Shown: positions 1-17,100 of the stretch, piece by piece
How positions within the stretch are numbered: position 1 is the first letter of the stretch
Layout of the letters: each line of letters opens with the position of its first letter
Assembly: GCA_001586965.3 (NCBI GenBank)
Contig: LUCW03000505.1
Coordinates: 7,501-71,500, forward strand
Reading direction: 5' to 3'
Origin: Sphaeroforma sirkka
Taxonomy: Eukaryota > Opisthokonta > Ichthyosporea > Ichthyophonida
DNA: 64,000 bases
The notes under the pieces: generated by a model
Seen by the model: the letters and a program-made list of their open reading frames with translations, nothing else
Database searches by the model: none
What the model was told of the DNA's origin: nothing
Translations under genes and position numbers: made by a program

Positions 1-117
1 TCGAATACTCCAAATAGGCTTAATTGAAGGAGTTGATCTAATTTACACTTTTGTTTGTATACCAAAGTGCTCGCCTACAAGACGTGACTTTCTAATATTT
101 TGTGCGATATGATGCAC

Positions 118-2240
118 TTATTTCTTGATGCTAAGTGTTGACTGAAACTCGGCAAGATCTTCAGCCACGTTCTCATCGTTGTCCGAATCGATTGGCAATT
201 CAACATTTGATTCATTGGGCAACTTCAGTTGCTTATCGTTCAGTGTGTCAACTACACGAGCAACTACGGTGTCTCCGGCGACATTGACTGTGGTGATGCA
301 CCTGTAATTTCAAAAAGAAATAGTAGTTCGATCAGACAATGGACAAACATTCTGAATTCCAAAATACTGACCATCACGTGCGTGATTACATAAAAGGAAG
401 AAACACGACGTACCTGTCAAGTAGCCAATCGAGAGCCAAAACATAAACGATTGCATCCGGTACAGGATACTCGGGAAAAACAGAACCCCACACAAGGATA
501 ACGGCTGGGGTCAGCCCAGGAGCAGGAGATGAGCCCATGGATGCTAGTGCAGCGACAATGCAGATGATGATTTGATCAACGACAGTAATGGGAATACCAG
601 CAGAATCGGCGAGCCAGATCACGATGGCCGGCATGAAAACAGCATTTCCATCCATATCTGTGAGTTAAGTGCAATTATATTTAATTATAAGTATCACAAC
701 AAAACTTGTTGGATTCTTAGTGAAACAAACATGCCGATGATTTCAATAAGGCAGCCGTACATACAATGTCTATCGTACACCAACAGATTACTGACCGTAT
801 GAGATCCTAAAGAGGGTACTATACCCAGGAATTCTGAAAAAAGGTAATACTAACGGAAAGTAGAAATTAAGCAGGCAGAAGTTATTACTTACTTATTGTT
901 GCTCCAAGCGAAAGGACAAATTTGGAAATGTGCTCACTCATGCCAATCTTCTCGGCCATGGCCATTGTGGTAGGCAAAGTAGATGCTGAAGAAGCCGAAG
1001 CGAAAGCCAGGGAGAGAGCTGGGGTCACACCGGCATAATGCGTGAAAATATTCCTTCTAGTGAAGCCCCAAAGCAGAGATCCCATGAACACAAAAGCGTG
1101 GAACAAAAAGGCTAAAATTACAGTCGCGAATAATATACCCAGCGAGGCCATAGTATCTGCAAGGGACTGCAAAGACTGCGAGCCCACTGCACTGATGATC
1201 AGCGAACAAACGGCAACGGGAGTGAGCTTTAGGACAACATTGGTAAGTAGTAAGATGACGTCCAGGATCTGTCTAGTGACATCAAGGACTACATCTGATT
1301 TCCACATGTTCTTCCTCTTCAGAACAGCAAGACCCACAGCGAACACAAGGGCAAAAGTGATGAGACCAAGCAAACTGGCACTATTATCAGGCAGACCGAC
1401 GAATGTTCCTAAAGCATTACGGGGTACAAGCATGTACAGAAGATCCTCGAATGAGTTAGACACACTCTCTCCGGTAGACGCAGGAGAATCTGAGGATGTT
1501 GTATCACTTGCACTAGGGATAATCGCCAAGGCACCATCGGGAACGGCAAATGCAAGCGCACCAGCTGCGTCGTACACGGAGAAATTGGTAACTGAGCCAG
1601 TGGGTAGGAGGTCTGGCATCATGAATGATACGGTCTGCGGAGCATTGTAAACTAAAGTGGTGATATTTGTCAACACCTGTTGCCCTGGAAGTAGTAGCAA
1701 TACAGACGAGGCAGTTGCCAGCGAGTAGTAGAAATCATCAGCCATATTGTTATCTATGGCAGACACTCTTGCGTTGAGATCCCACTCTACGGTGGTGGGG
1801 TCCACAGTTACACCAATTACGTCTTCAGGGCCTACAGCCCAGGCGAAACGGAAACTTTGAACAAAAATTAAACCCTCGATGACAGCTACTACCGTTGTCA
1901 ACGAGTATAGGGCCACTGTCCACGCAGAAAGCTTCCCGACGGATCCCCCAACATCGACCACACCCGCCACACCAAGGAGAATAGAGCAGAATACAAGGGG
2001 TACAACCATAAGGGTTAGTGCTCGGATGAACAAAGTACCAGGCATACCTAGCCATAATGTTATATAGGCACTAGGTTGAAAGTGTGACAGAAGGAGACCC
2101 ACTCCAATACCGATAAAAGCGCCAACAAGCGTCCACAGAATCATAGACGAATTTCTTAGCGACGTCCATAATTTGTTACCAAATGAGGCATTCTGCAAAT
2201 CATTTGACGAGTCAGACCCGTCGTTGTCTATCGATGACAT
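118..2240 (-). CDS. SLC1-family sodium-coupled amino-acid transporter (3 exons, 591 aa)
   Basis: Exons on the minus strand are 2240-893, 657-414 and 301-118, all GT-AG, summing to 592 codons including the TAA at 118-120. The ATG at 2240 is chosen because the frame upstream of it has only a TTG. The family moves glutamate/aspartate or neutral amino acids across the plasma membrane with Na+. Family marks seen are the serine-rich HP1 tip (SASSASTLPTT), the TM7 motif NMDGN, an HP2-like segment after it, and the TM8 motif DWLLDRCITTVNVAGD, plus a long hydrophilic loop between early transmembrane segments with NxS/T sites, as in eukaryotic members. The TM8 arginine that binds the acidic side chain in glutamate transporters is Ile here, and the Thr of NMDGT is Asn. 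As in ASCT-type members, this suggests a neutral rather than an acidic substrate (inference). The acidic C-terminal tail is cytoplasmic. Confidence 0.93.
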
Positions 2241-3979
2241 AATGTATGTATGTATAATCCGAATATGCAAAAAGTGTTATTTACAATAATGATTCTAGAG
2301 AGCACAGGTGTGGTGCTATTTATAATGTAAATGAGGGCTGGGTCGCTGGGATAAATCAGAAAATAGTTTGATCCCTTTGATGTATTTCTGTTGTGAACTA
2401 TTTATTGTGCAGGCCCTGCAGCCCGGCAGGCTGGAGGACAGGAGGAGCCACAATTTAGGGACCCTTTTTATTATATCGCTTTCAAAAAGCATTTCGTCCC
2501 TTTACATAAAAATGATATTTATAAATAATAGACTTATTTTTCAAAAGTAGACTTACTAAAAAAAACGAATATAATATGTATTATTTTGTAAAAATAAAAA
2601 AATACAAAAGTGAGATACTGAGTCGTCGAGTCGATGTTTTCAGTTTTTACTATGTATGTAAAAACCTTTTTTATTGTTATAGTATTTGTGAGAGTCTATG
2701 ACGCGAGTCTTTTCAATTAAGTCTTTACTCTTGCACCATTGCAGTCTTGCACTTTTTTTCGTGTGTCTGTGACTCTGTGTGACTGACTGACTGACTGACT
2801 GACTGATATGTAGTCTCTCAGACTCTCGAACTCTTGGACTCTCGGCCTCTCTCTCGGGGAAGTGTGGAGTAGACTGTATATTATGTACTGTACATTACTG
2901 TATATTTACTATTTAATTATTCTATTACTGAAAGCGTAAGCTTTCCTGAGTCCGTGTCAACTTTATCACCGATTTTTTGTCTGTCGCCAAAAAACCGTTA
3001 GTGACGGTATTTGCCGCATTTGTAGACCCCTTTGGAGTCCCTCCTCATTTCAGAAGGAAAGACTCCACTTTTATTTCGATATTTTTAAAAAAGGGCCCAG
3101 ATACTTTACCGGTATGTACGTGATTATGAACAAAATGAATTACCTCTATAATTAAGCGCGTTCAGTCCCCACGGCGTCTCAGCCATGTTTTATTTACTAT
3201 ATACAATGTTGTGGACTGTGGAGTCACTCGTGACTCTGAGTACTGACTCCTGGAGTCCTGAAACTGTGCCAGTGTGACTGCGTGAATCGAGGGGAGTATT
3301 TGGAGTTATAGACTCGTCTCGAGAGTCGAGACACGCGTGACAGCGAGAATTGACTGTCGAGACCCGAACAAGACTCGAGATTCGAGACTTCAAGAAAGAG
3401 TCATATGCTCAAATACCAATAGGCCATATAGCCCTCGGCCTCGCTCTTGTTGTTGTGTCCTGAGCTACCATGTCATTATTATGTAACGATCTGTACGTTT
3501 TCTTATTGCATTTTGGGAAAGCACATGATTCTTTTTTCTTAATTAAGAATCTGAACCCAATTCCTATTAATCCTTTACCCAAAATCGGCAGAATCCAAAA
3601 CTTTAACCCATTTTTTTCGCTACGTGATTATTAATTAAGAATAAGATACTAATCGTGTCAAAGCGGTGGTACTTAATAATAAATTCCTCATGCGTACTTC
3701 CTATTTCTTAATTAAGCCAATTTTTTGTTTCAAGATAATTTCTTAATAATGAACGACATATTAAGTGAGATAACATTCATATTTCTTAAAAAATATTATT
3801 TGGCGCTTGTGTACACGACTACACATGTGATGAAGATCTTACCACTACGAATAAATAATTAAATACATACTAAAATACAACTTTAACAGACCACAACTTC
3901 AAAGCTGTGCTCAGTATAAATCATCAATAACTATTCACAACGAACAAGTAGGACAAGATTATAGCATGGCCAGTGGACG
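2241..3979. other. Intergenic stretch without a gene; GACTC/GAGTC-rich
   Basis: No open frame here looks like protein. The 5' end is presumably the promoter of the SLC1 gene, which is transcribed leftward, but I see no certain core element. Two patches (about 2625-2870 and 3205-3405) are crowded with GACTC or GAGTC words on both strands. Otherwise the stretch is AT-rich and plain. Confidence 0.5.
2781..2806. repeat. (GACT)n microsatellite
   Basis: About six to seven copies of the tetranucleotide GACT stand in a row inside the GACTC-rich patch upstream of the SLC1 gene. Confidence 0.9.
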
Positions 3980-4190
3980 AAATGTGCAAACACCTGGCAT
4001 TCTATTATCGTGATTTATAAACGTGAAACATGAAACAGTGATTGAAGTGAACATGTGTGAATTGCGATCTTAAAATAGTGCAAACATCTGTCATTCTAAT
4101 AACATTATATCTTTTGCTTATGTTTTTTATTCGTGATTTATAAACTGTGAACATGAACCAGTGATAGAAGTGAACATCATGTGAATTCAG
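3980..4190. repeat. Imperfect tandem duplication, unit about 90-115 bp
   Basis: Two neighbouring units share, in order, GTGCAAACA, CATTCTA, CGTGATTTATAAAC, GAACATGAA, CAGTGAT and GAAGTGAACAT. The second unit carries an insertion of about 25 bp near its start. Noncoding. Confidence 0.75.
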
Positions 4191-4281
4191 GATTGTGATG
4201 ATGGATTGATGGCAGGTAAATATAACATGATACAATTTTTTTTTTAGAATATAGTATTAAGTATCGACCAAATAAATAATT

Positions 4282-4730
4282 GGTAGATCATAGTGCTACC
4301 TTTTTCCAAAAGGTTGATCGTTGGAATCACACCTTTTCGCGAATATAGACATGATGTGATCAGCTATGTATACATAACTTGTAACAATGTTGGAACTATT
4401 TATATCGGACCTTTATGTACGATTTGGACCCAATTTGACGTATGTAAATCAATTTAGAACGATTTCAACCAAAAGACGGGGTTAGGGTCCATAAAGCATT
4501 ATAGCACACTTTTGTCAGGACAGAAAGATATCTTGAATCGTCACTTTCACTCCTTTGAATGGCTATTATTGATGAGCACACATACTATATACATATAGTA
4601 CGGCATACACACGAACTTAGGGGACGAATAATAGGCTTATAATCCTGCTGTAGCATATTTCAGATAAAGTGTAGTTGCAACCTTTTGTCAAAAGGTTGAT
4701 CATAGTACTACCTTTTCAGTAAAAAGGTAG
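4282..4730. repeat. Pair of short inverted-repeat motifs, possible ends of a small element
   Basis: A 19-mer of the form GGTWGATCATAGTRCTACC occurs at 4282-4300 and 4694-4712. Next to the second copy are two perfect hairpins: CAACCTTTTG/CAAAAGGTTG (4678-4687 and 4689-4698) and CTACCTTTT/AAAAGGTAG (4708-4716 and 4722-4730). They could be the termini of a roughly 450-bp miniature element, but I see no target duplication. Confidence 0.5.
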
Positions 4731-4772
4731 ATTGACATTAATGCATCTATTTAGGTATGTGAGTATGCATGT

Positions 4773-4777
<5 letters not shown>

Positions 4778-4821
<44 letters not shown>
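4778..4821. repeat. (TA)n microsatellite
   Basis: A pure TA tract of about 44 bp between the hairpin pair and the next inverted repeat. Confidence 0.95.
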
Positions 4822-4824
<3 letters not shown>

Positions 4825-4863
4825 CTCCATGGTGGCCATTGCCATTGTTCTATAAATGCGGTG

Positions 4864-4915
4864 CGACATTGTATTTGAACCGGTAGGGATTCCAATCGGT
4901 TCAAATACTATGTCG
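4864..4915. repeat. Near-perfect inverted repeat, 19-bp arms
   Basis: Left arm 4864-4882 and right arm 4897-4915 match at 18 of 19 positions around a 14-nt loop. The arms contain TATTTGAACCG. It would form a stable hairpin in single-stranded DNA or RNA. No gene is nearby. Confidence 0.85.
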
Positions 4916-6428
4916 TATTGCAACTATAAAATAAGTACCGGTTCTTAAAATTTCTTCAGATATCGGTATACATGATTATTAATAATTCTTAAAAAATTTA
5001 AAAAGATATCATACACGATTCTTAATAAGTCTATAACCTACCTTAATCCTTTCTTAATTAAGAAATAGAATATTTCTTAATGGCCCAAAATTGCGCTGCA
5101 TACTTCATAATTCCCAATTCTCAATTTGCTCACCATGCATAAATCTTAAATTTTCAAATTCAGGAATGTGCCTTAATACGTATTTCTTACAAAAATTACG
5201 GCAATTATTTTACTTAATTTTTTTTCGTAATAATGACATGGTAGGTCAGGTTGTGTCTTGGGACTTGGTTGTAGGTGCTTTGTAAATTGTACCACCTAAA
5301 TCCTAATTACTATTTACAATTGATTTGTTTTTCAATAAAAACACATTACATACTTAGTTACATATGTAGATACATATTTTCAAGTTCTGTCAAGCAACCC
5401 AACATAGCTTACATTACTGAATAAAACCCAAAACCCAAATGATTTTTGTTTATTATATTTCATTTTTGTTTTAAAAAATACAAAATAACAAATAGAAAAA
5501 TTTGTTCTATTTTCAGAAGGCTATGAAAAATTTAACAAACAACGACAAAATGAGGTGCCAGAAAAAAAAAAGGAAATCGGGGAAATTTCACTGCTTTGTA
5601 GTGTGTGTGTAATGAAGAAAATTTCATCAAGAAAAAAGAAAAAAAAAGCAATTATTGAAAGTTTGTTTATTTTTGCTTATATTTATCTTTATTCTATAGT
5701 GATCACTAATCCAGTCAGACTTCAAAAGTTCAAACAGAGGACAAGGTTTGTAGCACCATAATGTACAATTGTACACACACGCCTCACAGGTCAGAGCTGC
5801 TGGACAAACAACAAGAGTTGAAGAGGGAGAAGAAGACTTTGCAGATGTGAGCTTTTACACTCTGAGTGTTTGTAGCCTGTACTCTGTACTAGTCTGTTCA
5901 CTCTGTAGTATGTAGTCTGTACATAGTGTCGATTGTCGAGTGTCGACAAATATGTACAGTCACTCACAGTGTGCTGTGCAGAGTATAGGACTGCTCTGAC
6001 CTCTGACCTCTGGACTCCAGCCTCTGGAGTTTGGCTCTGCCTCTCGGATACTCTGGCCTCTGTGGCCCTGGGCTTTCTAACTTTTAAAACCTTTGTTAAA
6101 AGTCTCCTAGACTCTGACTCCCTGTCCGACTGTCCTACACAGAAGTGAACCCCCATAAGGCCAAGGGAGTCCCAACTCTATCTCCTCCACTGCCTCCACC
6201 AATCACCGCCTCCGAGTGATATTGTATCAATTTTGATTTAGTATTGCCGAGCATCTTGGAGCATGATGGAGTTGGGAGGACTTTAGGGTTCTATAAATCC
6301 TAATGATAGAGAAATATTCCCACTTTATTATCCAATAGTATCTTGCCAAAATTACATCTTTTGAATCAACAATTCACCACACATTATTTATTTTTAAAAT
6401 TAAAAGAAAAAAAAGGTTAGACTGCACC
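4916..6428. other. Intergenic stretch without a gene
   Basis: AT-rich DNA with A-runs near 5550-5650 and a third patch rich in ACTCTG/GACTC words at about 5850-6125. The longer open frames in it are built from those words and do not resemble protein. Confidence 0.5.
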
Positions 6429-6829
6429 GAGTCCTAACTTCAAGCCGTTTTCCGTTTGTACTTTTATAAATCGAATAAATATACGTTTATGCTCAACTTT
6501 TATTCCATACACGGTCCAATGAAAATTCTTAGGTGCACTTTTTTGGGTGTAAAAATATGTGTGTACTGTTTTCAATCAAAGAATTTATCCTATTAAATGA
6601 ACCTAGGTAGGTTTCTCTTTGAAGATAAAAAAAATGATATGTGCAACCCTTGACGTCTGTAAAATTGTTTGCTTTTTTATTGTTGTATTTTAAAAAAAGA
6701 CGCAAAGCGGTACACACTTAGATGTTTAGACCCGCATGGTGTACATATGGATTAAAAGTTGAACGTAAATGTATATTTATTCGATTTATAAAAGTTTTAA
6801 AAACGGAAAACGGGTTGAGGTTAGGACTC
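6429..6829. mobile_element. Foldback/MITE-like element with ~85-bp terminal inverted repeats
   Basis: Left arm 6429-6511 and right arm about 6744-6829 are inverted copies. They share GAGTCCTAAC, CCGTTTTCCGTTT, CTTTTATAAATCGAATAAA, TATAC and CAACTTTTA in matching order. The ~230-bp interior is AT-rich and noncoding. Size and structure fit a nonautonomous DNA element. A clear target-site duplication is not visible, so the exact ends and superfamily are unknown. Confidence 0.75.
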
Positions 6830-7109
6830 TACGCTATGACTCTGTATACTCTTCTTCCGTTTTCCTAAATGTTTAAAAACAAACTTTAAAATTGCACTTG
6901 CTACAAAATCTGTGGAACCCTGCAGGACCCGGAGTCCTCGCAGCCTGGCCCCTGGGCCCTGGCGAATAGCTCCATCGTACATGTAAATCTGATCATATGT
7001 AGCTGTCAGATATTATTTACTTTCAAAGCGACGGTTATTTTAGCCTCTTATATCCCGCCCCCCCTCCTGAGGCCTGAGGGCCCTCTACTAGAGAGCCCTT
7101 AAAAGTCCC

Positions 7110-7153
7110 TAACCCCCGTGCAGTAAAACGAAACCCCCGTGCAGTAAAACGAG
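7110..7153. repeat. 21-bp direct duplication
   Basis: ACCCCCGTGCAGTAAAACGA occurs twice back to back in otherwise plain intergenic DNA. Confidence 0.8.
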
Positions 7154-7296
7154 ATAAATAGGATACCTTTTTTTGTAAAAGAAACATGTATATATAATGT
7201 ACTATCTTTTTGTAAAGTCACGCGGGGGGCCAGTAGTCTTTTTTTTTGAACACAAAACTTTCGTTCGGAATGGATAATTGTTTTTTCTTCTTTTTT

Positions 7297-7812
7297 GGAC
7301 TATTGTGCCATTTTTTTTTGGTGCATCTGGTCATAGCCTACTGAAAATTAAACATCCTGGTTTACGTAAAAATTGAAGATTTTCGCGAGAGATGACTTAC
7401 AAATGGGGTAATCAAAATTGATTGGTCAATGATGATAAGCATACAACATACATACAGCATATACAACATATATATTAGATATACAGCATACAACATATGT
7501 ATATACACTTACATACAACATACATATATTTTAGTTACATGCATGCATGCATGATGCATGGTCTGGCTCGGAACTGTGTATAAATTGAACCTTTGGTCTA
7601 TTGAACCATTTTATTAGGTGCATTTGGTTTACGTAAAAATTGAAGACTTTCGCGCGAGATGACATACAAATGGGAAACCAAGGGATGATAAGCATAAATA
7701 CAACATATTTACATACAGCATATACAACATATATACAACATACAGCATACATAAATGCATATATACATACATACTTACATACAACATACATATATTTTAA
7801 GCAAGCATGCTT
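7297..7812. repeat. Tandem duplication, period about 267 bp
   Basis: The blocks around 7297-7550 and 7589-7812 run in the same order: TTTGG(A/T)CTATTG, GGTTTACGTAAAAATTGAAGA (7359 and 7626), CGCG(A/C)GAGATGAC, TACAAATGGG, a series of ATACAACATA words, and CATACATATATTTTA. The copies differ by scattered changes and small indels. Noncoding. Confidence 0.8.
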
Positions 7813-7879
7813 AGCTCATAAAAAACCACTTACATACCTGCATACATTCATTTGCTCATCCCTCAGGGCAGGTATAGAT

Positions 7880-8130
7880 TTCGTATTCCATAGCCTCCTA
7901 CAATAATTGCACGTATTCCATAGCACATAGACACAGCCTTCTAAATTATTATACAAGCAGGTAATTCCATAGGTCATAGCCTTCTATAAAATAGCCTGCG
8001 TATGTATTCCTCATATTTTTTTTTATTATGACTCACCTACCAGCCCGACCAAAACAGTGAAAACTCAACTCTAAAAGTCTGAACCTCTTCTTGGGGCCCT
8101 TCCATAGCCTTCTTGTCTTTTTATTGAGGG
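7880..8130. repeat. Cluster of CATAGCCTTCTAAA-type repeat words
   Basis: Variants of CATAGCCTTCT(A)AA occur near 7889, 7933, 7975 and 8103. The part from about 8050 onward resembles 32330-32460, which has the same words and an AAAACAGTGAAAAC-like neighbour, so this is a diverged dispersed repeat. It ends about 160 bp before the MAT1 start. Confidence 0.55.
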
Positions 8131-8293
8131 CTATTTATTAGAATAAATATAAAATATGATGTACTTATATATTTATTATATATATATGTATCATATAAAT
8201 ATATGTATTGAATTCATACATACTACACAAGCAAGTTCATACCACTTCACTTCGTTGATTAGACCTAAGTACTGTGTGCGACCAAATCTTTAA

Positions 8294-13375
<5,082 letters not shown>

Positions 13376-14140
13376 AAATTGCAGCGAACCCCATCGTAAA
13401 ATTGGCACCTGAAAAGAAGTGTGACTTGAATTGGCGTACCGAGTCGGTAGTAGGGGCCGCAAGCCAAAACACGGCTATGACTGAAACTTATCAGCTATTA
13501 ACATTCTGCCTGTGCTAGGGTAGGTTTAACCCGGATGTCTTCTATCAACGAGTACACGGATCACAATCCTGAGAAGTTTAAATGCTTGATCGCCGGATTA
13601 AATCAACTGTCGCGTGTCGCGCGTTGAGTATATGCCACTGCGCATCTTCACAAGTTGTCGCAGCCGTGACAAGAATATAATTACCTACTGCAAAGATATT
13701 TGGATCGCTGACCAGCTTTTGACTGGAAGAATACCTTTCCATTTCGAATGCATGGAAAGATAGTTTTGAACTTCGTCCTCGAGGTTTTGCTCAGGAAGTC
13801 TGGCAAGTATATGATCAAACTCAACATATGTCAATGGAAAGCTACATCCCAAACAGAGAATGGATTAAATATGCAAGAGTTTGATCTATCTTCGATCCCT
13901 TCTGTTTATATAACGCATAGCTCGAGTTCACACGTGTCGGTGATGATTCACAATTTATCCACTCGCTCTTTTTTCTGTATGAAGTGAAATCGATTGTGCC
14001 ATTTCATAAATTATAATTGAAAAAAAATCCTGTGTGCCTATTGTGAGGTTTCCGCTCAATTGAACTCTATCGGATCTGAAAATAAAAAGCCCCCTCACTT
14101 AGACACAATTTACACATGCCTTCACACATGACCCTTGTTT
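13376..14140. other. Intergenic gap, MAT1 3' flank to ankyrin gene 3' end
   Basis: The two genes converge here. I see 3'-flank-like AT-rich sequence and no supported gene. An AATAAA on the plus strand near 14079 is too far from the MAT1 stop to call with confidence. Confidence 0.5.
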
Positions 14141-17100
14141 CTACTTAACCGCTTTATTTGTGGAACGAGGTCGTGTCCTCGCAGGAATATTTGCTGTATT
14201 CTCCGCTTGCTTTCTTGACCTGATCGATGACGATACACCACTAGAACTGGGTTGAGCACTTATACTCTGCTCATCGACATTTAACATCGCATATAGTTTG
14301 TACAAGAGATATGTGACCACAGGCGCGCCTAGCACCACGCATACGCTGACCACCCAGACCAATTTTTCGTTGTCTACACCACCCATCAAACTGACACCAA
14401 TCACGGAGATCCCAGTCATACTCACAGCCACCGTTACGACACTCACAGCCACTGCAATGGTTAATACCAAAATCCTGCTTGTGCGCGTGAATAGCCTTTC
14501 GACCCGTTCTTTCCTCCTCTCTATCTCGCTCGGATCCGTGGCCGATCGCATCTGTGACATGCCCTTCCCCTTCTTGTTGCTTGTCCCTTTAAGTTTGTTC
14601 ATAGTCTCAGAGAGTTCAAACACACTCTTCACCGCGTCTGGCAAAAGCCGTTCGTATGCGGCATCGGTCATATTGTCGAAGGCACTAAGAATCATACCCC
14701 TCTCCCTCTTAACCGCTTGCGCCCTCACCTCCTTCCCACGCAGCCCAGCATACGAACCTCTCAGCAAATCAACCACCTTCTGCTGTGACAGCGCTACCGC
14801 ACAGTCTAGCGGTGTCTTGCCCTTATTATTGAGCACATTGACATCAGCGCCCTCGTCACCGAGCACATCAAGCACGCGATCATGGCCATTCACAGCAGCC
14901 ACATGCGCGCACGTGTTGCCATTGATATCCTGGGCATTCGCATCTGCACCGTGTCTCAACAAGACAGCGACTATGTGCACGTGTCCCCTACTACTAGCTA
15001 GATGGAGTGCTGTCCGCGAGCTGCTGTCGTGCGTATTGAGGCTGGCACCGTGTAGAAGGAGAATTGCGCAGCAATGTGCGTTGCCCCTGTAAGCTGTAGA
15101 AGCAATTGGGGTAGCGCATAAGAATCTAGCAATATCTGTTTTCTAAGAACGCTCGATAAATATGGTGAGGAAAAAAGGTTGCGTATGTGTTCATAACTAT
15201 TGCTACAACTATAATCCATGCACGCCGCCTGCAACGCACCTACTGTGCCAGCTAACACGCTCACAGAAGTGCAATTGCAATAAAATAGCCGCCCCAAATC
15301 ACGAACCTGCAACATGTAGAGAAGTCTGACCATCCCCGCGTTTCGTATTCACTTTCCCTTCACCTCCTTTCACAGTAAACAGCTGCTCCAATACTCGTTC
15401 CGCATCGATGTTCGCAGCGAGGTGGGCGGCTGTACTCCCGTCACTCCGAATCATAGACGAGAAAAGTAGCTTCGATGGAGCACACCCCAAGAGCATAGCT
15501 ACCTTACATATCTGATCTTGTAGAACGCTATCTTCTTTATCATTTTTGCCCTTGTCGCTTTTAGACTTTTCAAAGTTCTCAGATATTATCGGTTGTGCAT
15601 TCTTTGACCCATTCAACGGATCAACGGAACTCTTTGTCGAAGCTGAGACCAGATTCAAATTCGCTATGTATTCAGATTCGAGTGATGAACACCATGGACT
15701 GAGCTGATCTCCACATTGGAGACAACCACGCTATCTATGAGTACGCGACACGAGCCAATATTGTGCACGAGATTGTCCTGATGTGCAAGTGAGGCATTCG
15801 TGCAGCGCAAACGAATCAGTGGAATAAAACATTGACTTCTGTAGTGCTGTAATGCTGGAATACTAACGATGATACTCACCTGTAGATGCGGTGCCGGTTT
15901 CCCACTTTCTTGTCTCAGAACTCACAGCCGATTCCCTTCCTGCCCCAGCATACAGGTCATCTTCATAGTCATCGGGCGTCCCCAATAGCCACAGGCGGGG
16001 CCGTTCAGCGACATAAGCGCGTACACCCGCGAAACTGAGCATCTCCATATCTATACTGGAAACCCGGCTTTTGATTGCACTCTGCGTGCTTGTTGGTAGC
16101 GTTGCCAGTCCAGTAGTGAGACCTGTGCTTACTGCACTGACAGCCTGTTGCACGGCCCATGTTCGACTGCAGGGGATGTCGCATTGATTAAGTGAAGCAC
16201 CGTGAGAAGATGAAACACTATCGATGCACCCGCATCGCCAACGACAAACTGGCCACAAGGAGCAACTACGTATTGCTTTCCACTAAATAAATGCCCTACT
16301 TCCGCGTTTAAACTGTGACTGATCTTCAAGCGCACTGTAATTCAACTTCTCAACTGCACAAAACCCATCGTATCACTTACTATGAGTCAACAAATGACGG
16401 GGCAGCTGTTATGCTCGTAGGCGAGGTCTCACACTCCCACCATGTCAGATAGGCACCGACTTCCTGTGTGGACGCTATTGATAGAGCCGTCTGTCCTAAA
16501 TTGTTCGTTGCAGTCACATCCGCTCCGTTGTCTAGTAGTATCTCAACGACACGTACAAACCCAAGCGAAGAAGCCACGTGCAGTGGTGTATTCCCAGCCG
16601 ATCTGGATTTTGAATTGACATCTGGAACGTAAATTGTCAGCTATCAATGAAGCTTTCGCACCCGTATAACATTCGCAACATGAATATGACGTTCAGCACA
16701 ATTTAATGGCGCCTGTATAATAAACCGATTTGAACTTTCCAGATGTTCACACAAGAATTGAGAACTATACATGCATATCTCAAAAGCATGGCAACGGTCT
16801 GTAGTAAAATCGTAGAAAGCATCATAAACTCCACGTACTGAAGCTACTACTTGTAAAGGTGCAACGATCGTTCGTGACCACTCAAAATATATTGCAGATA
16901 TATGTGGACTGACCGAAAGCAAAGGGCGTCGAATTTCGAAAGTACGCGATCATAAAACCCAACTATACATACCTGCGAATCAATCCGGTCCAGCTGAAAT
17001 CGAAGCGTATATTTTCGAGTATAGTATACTGAACTCACACACAGCATTCATAAAACATACCTGCGCCCAATCGGCACAGTAATTCCACCAGCCTGACACT

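Noticed and set aside
1042-1650. 202-codon plus-strand frame
   Set aside because: Antisense shadow of SLC1 exon 1.
5791-6156. 121-codon minus-strand frame rich in Arg, Ser and Glu
   Set aside because: Built from the ACTCTG/GACTC-rich patch. No ATG-led start, no domain and no splice context.
14298-15092. 264-codon plus-strand frame
   Set aside because: Antisense shadow of the last ankyrin-gene exon, which has recognisable repeats and membrane spans.
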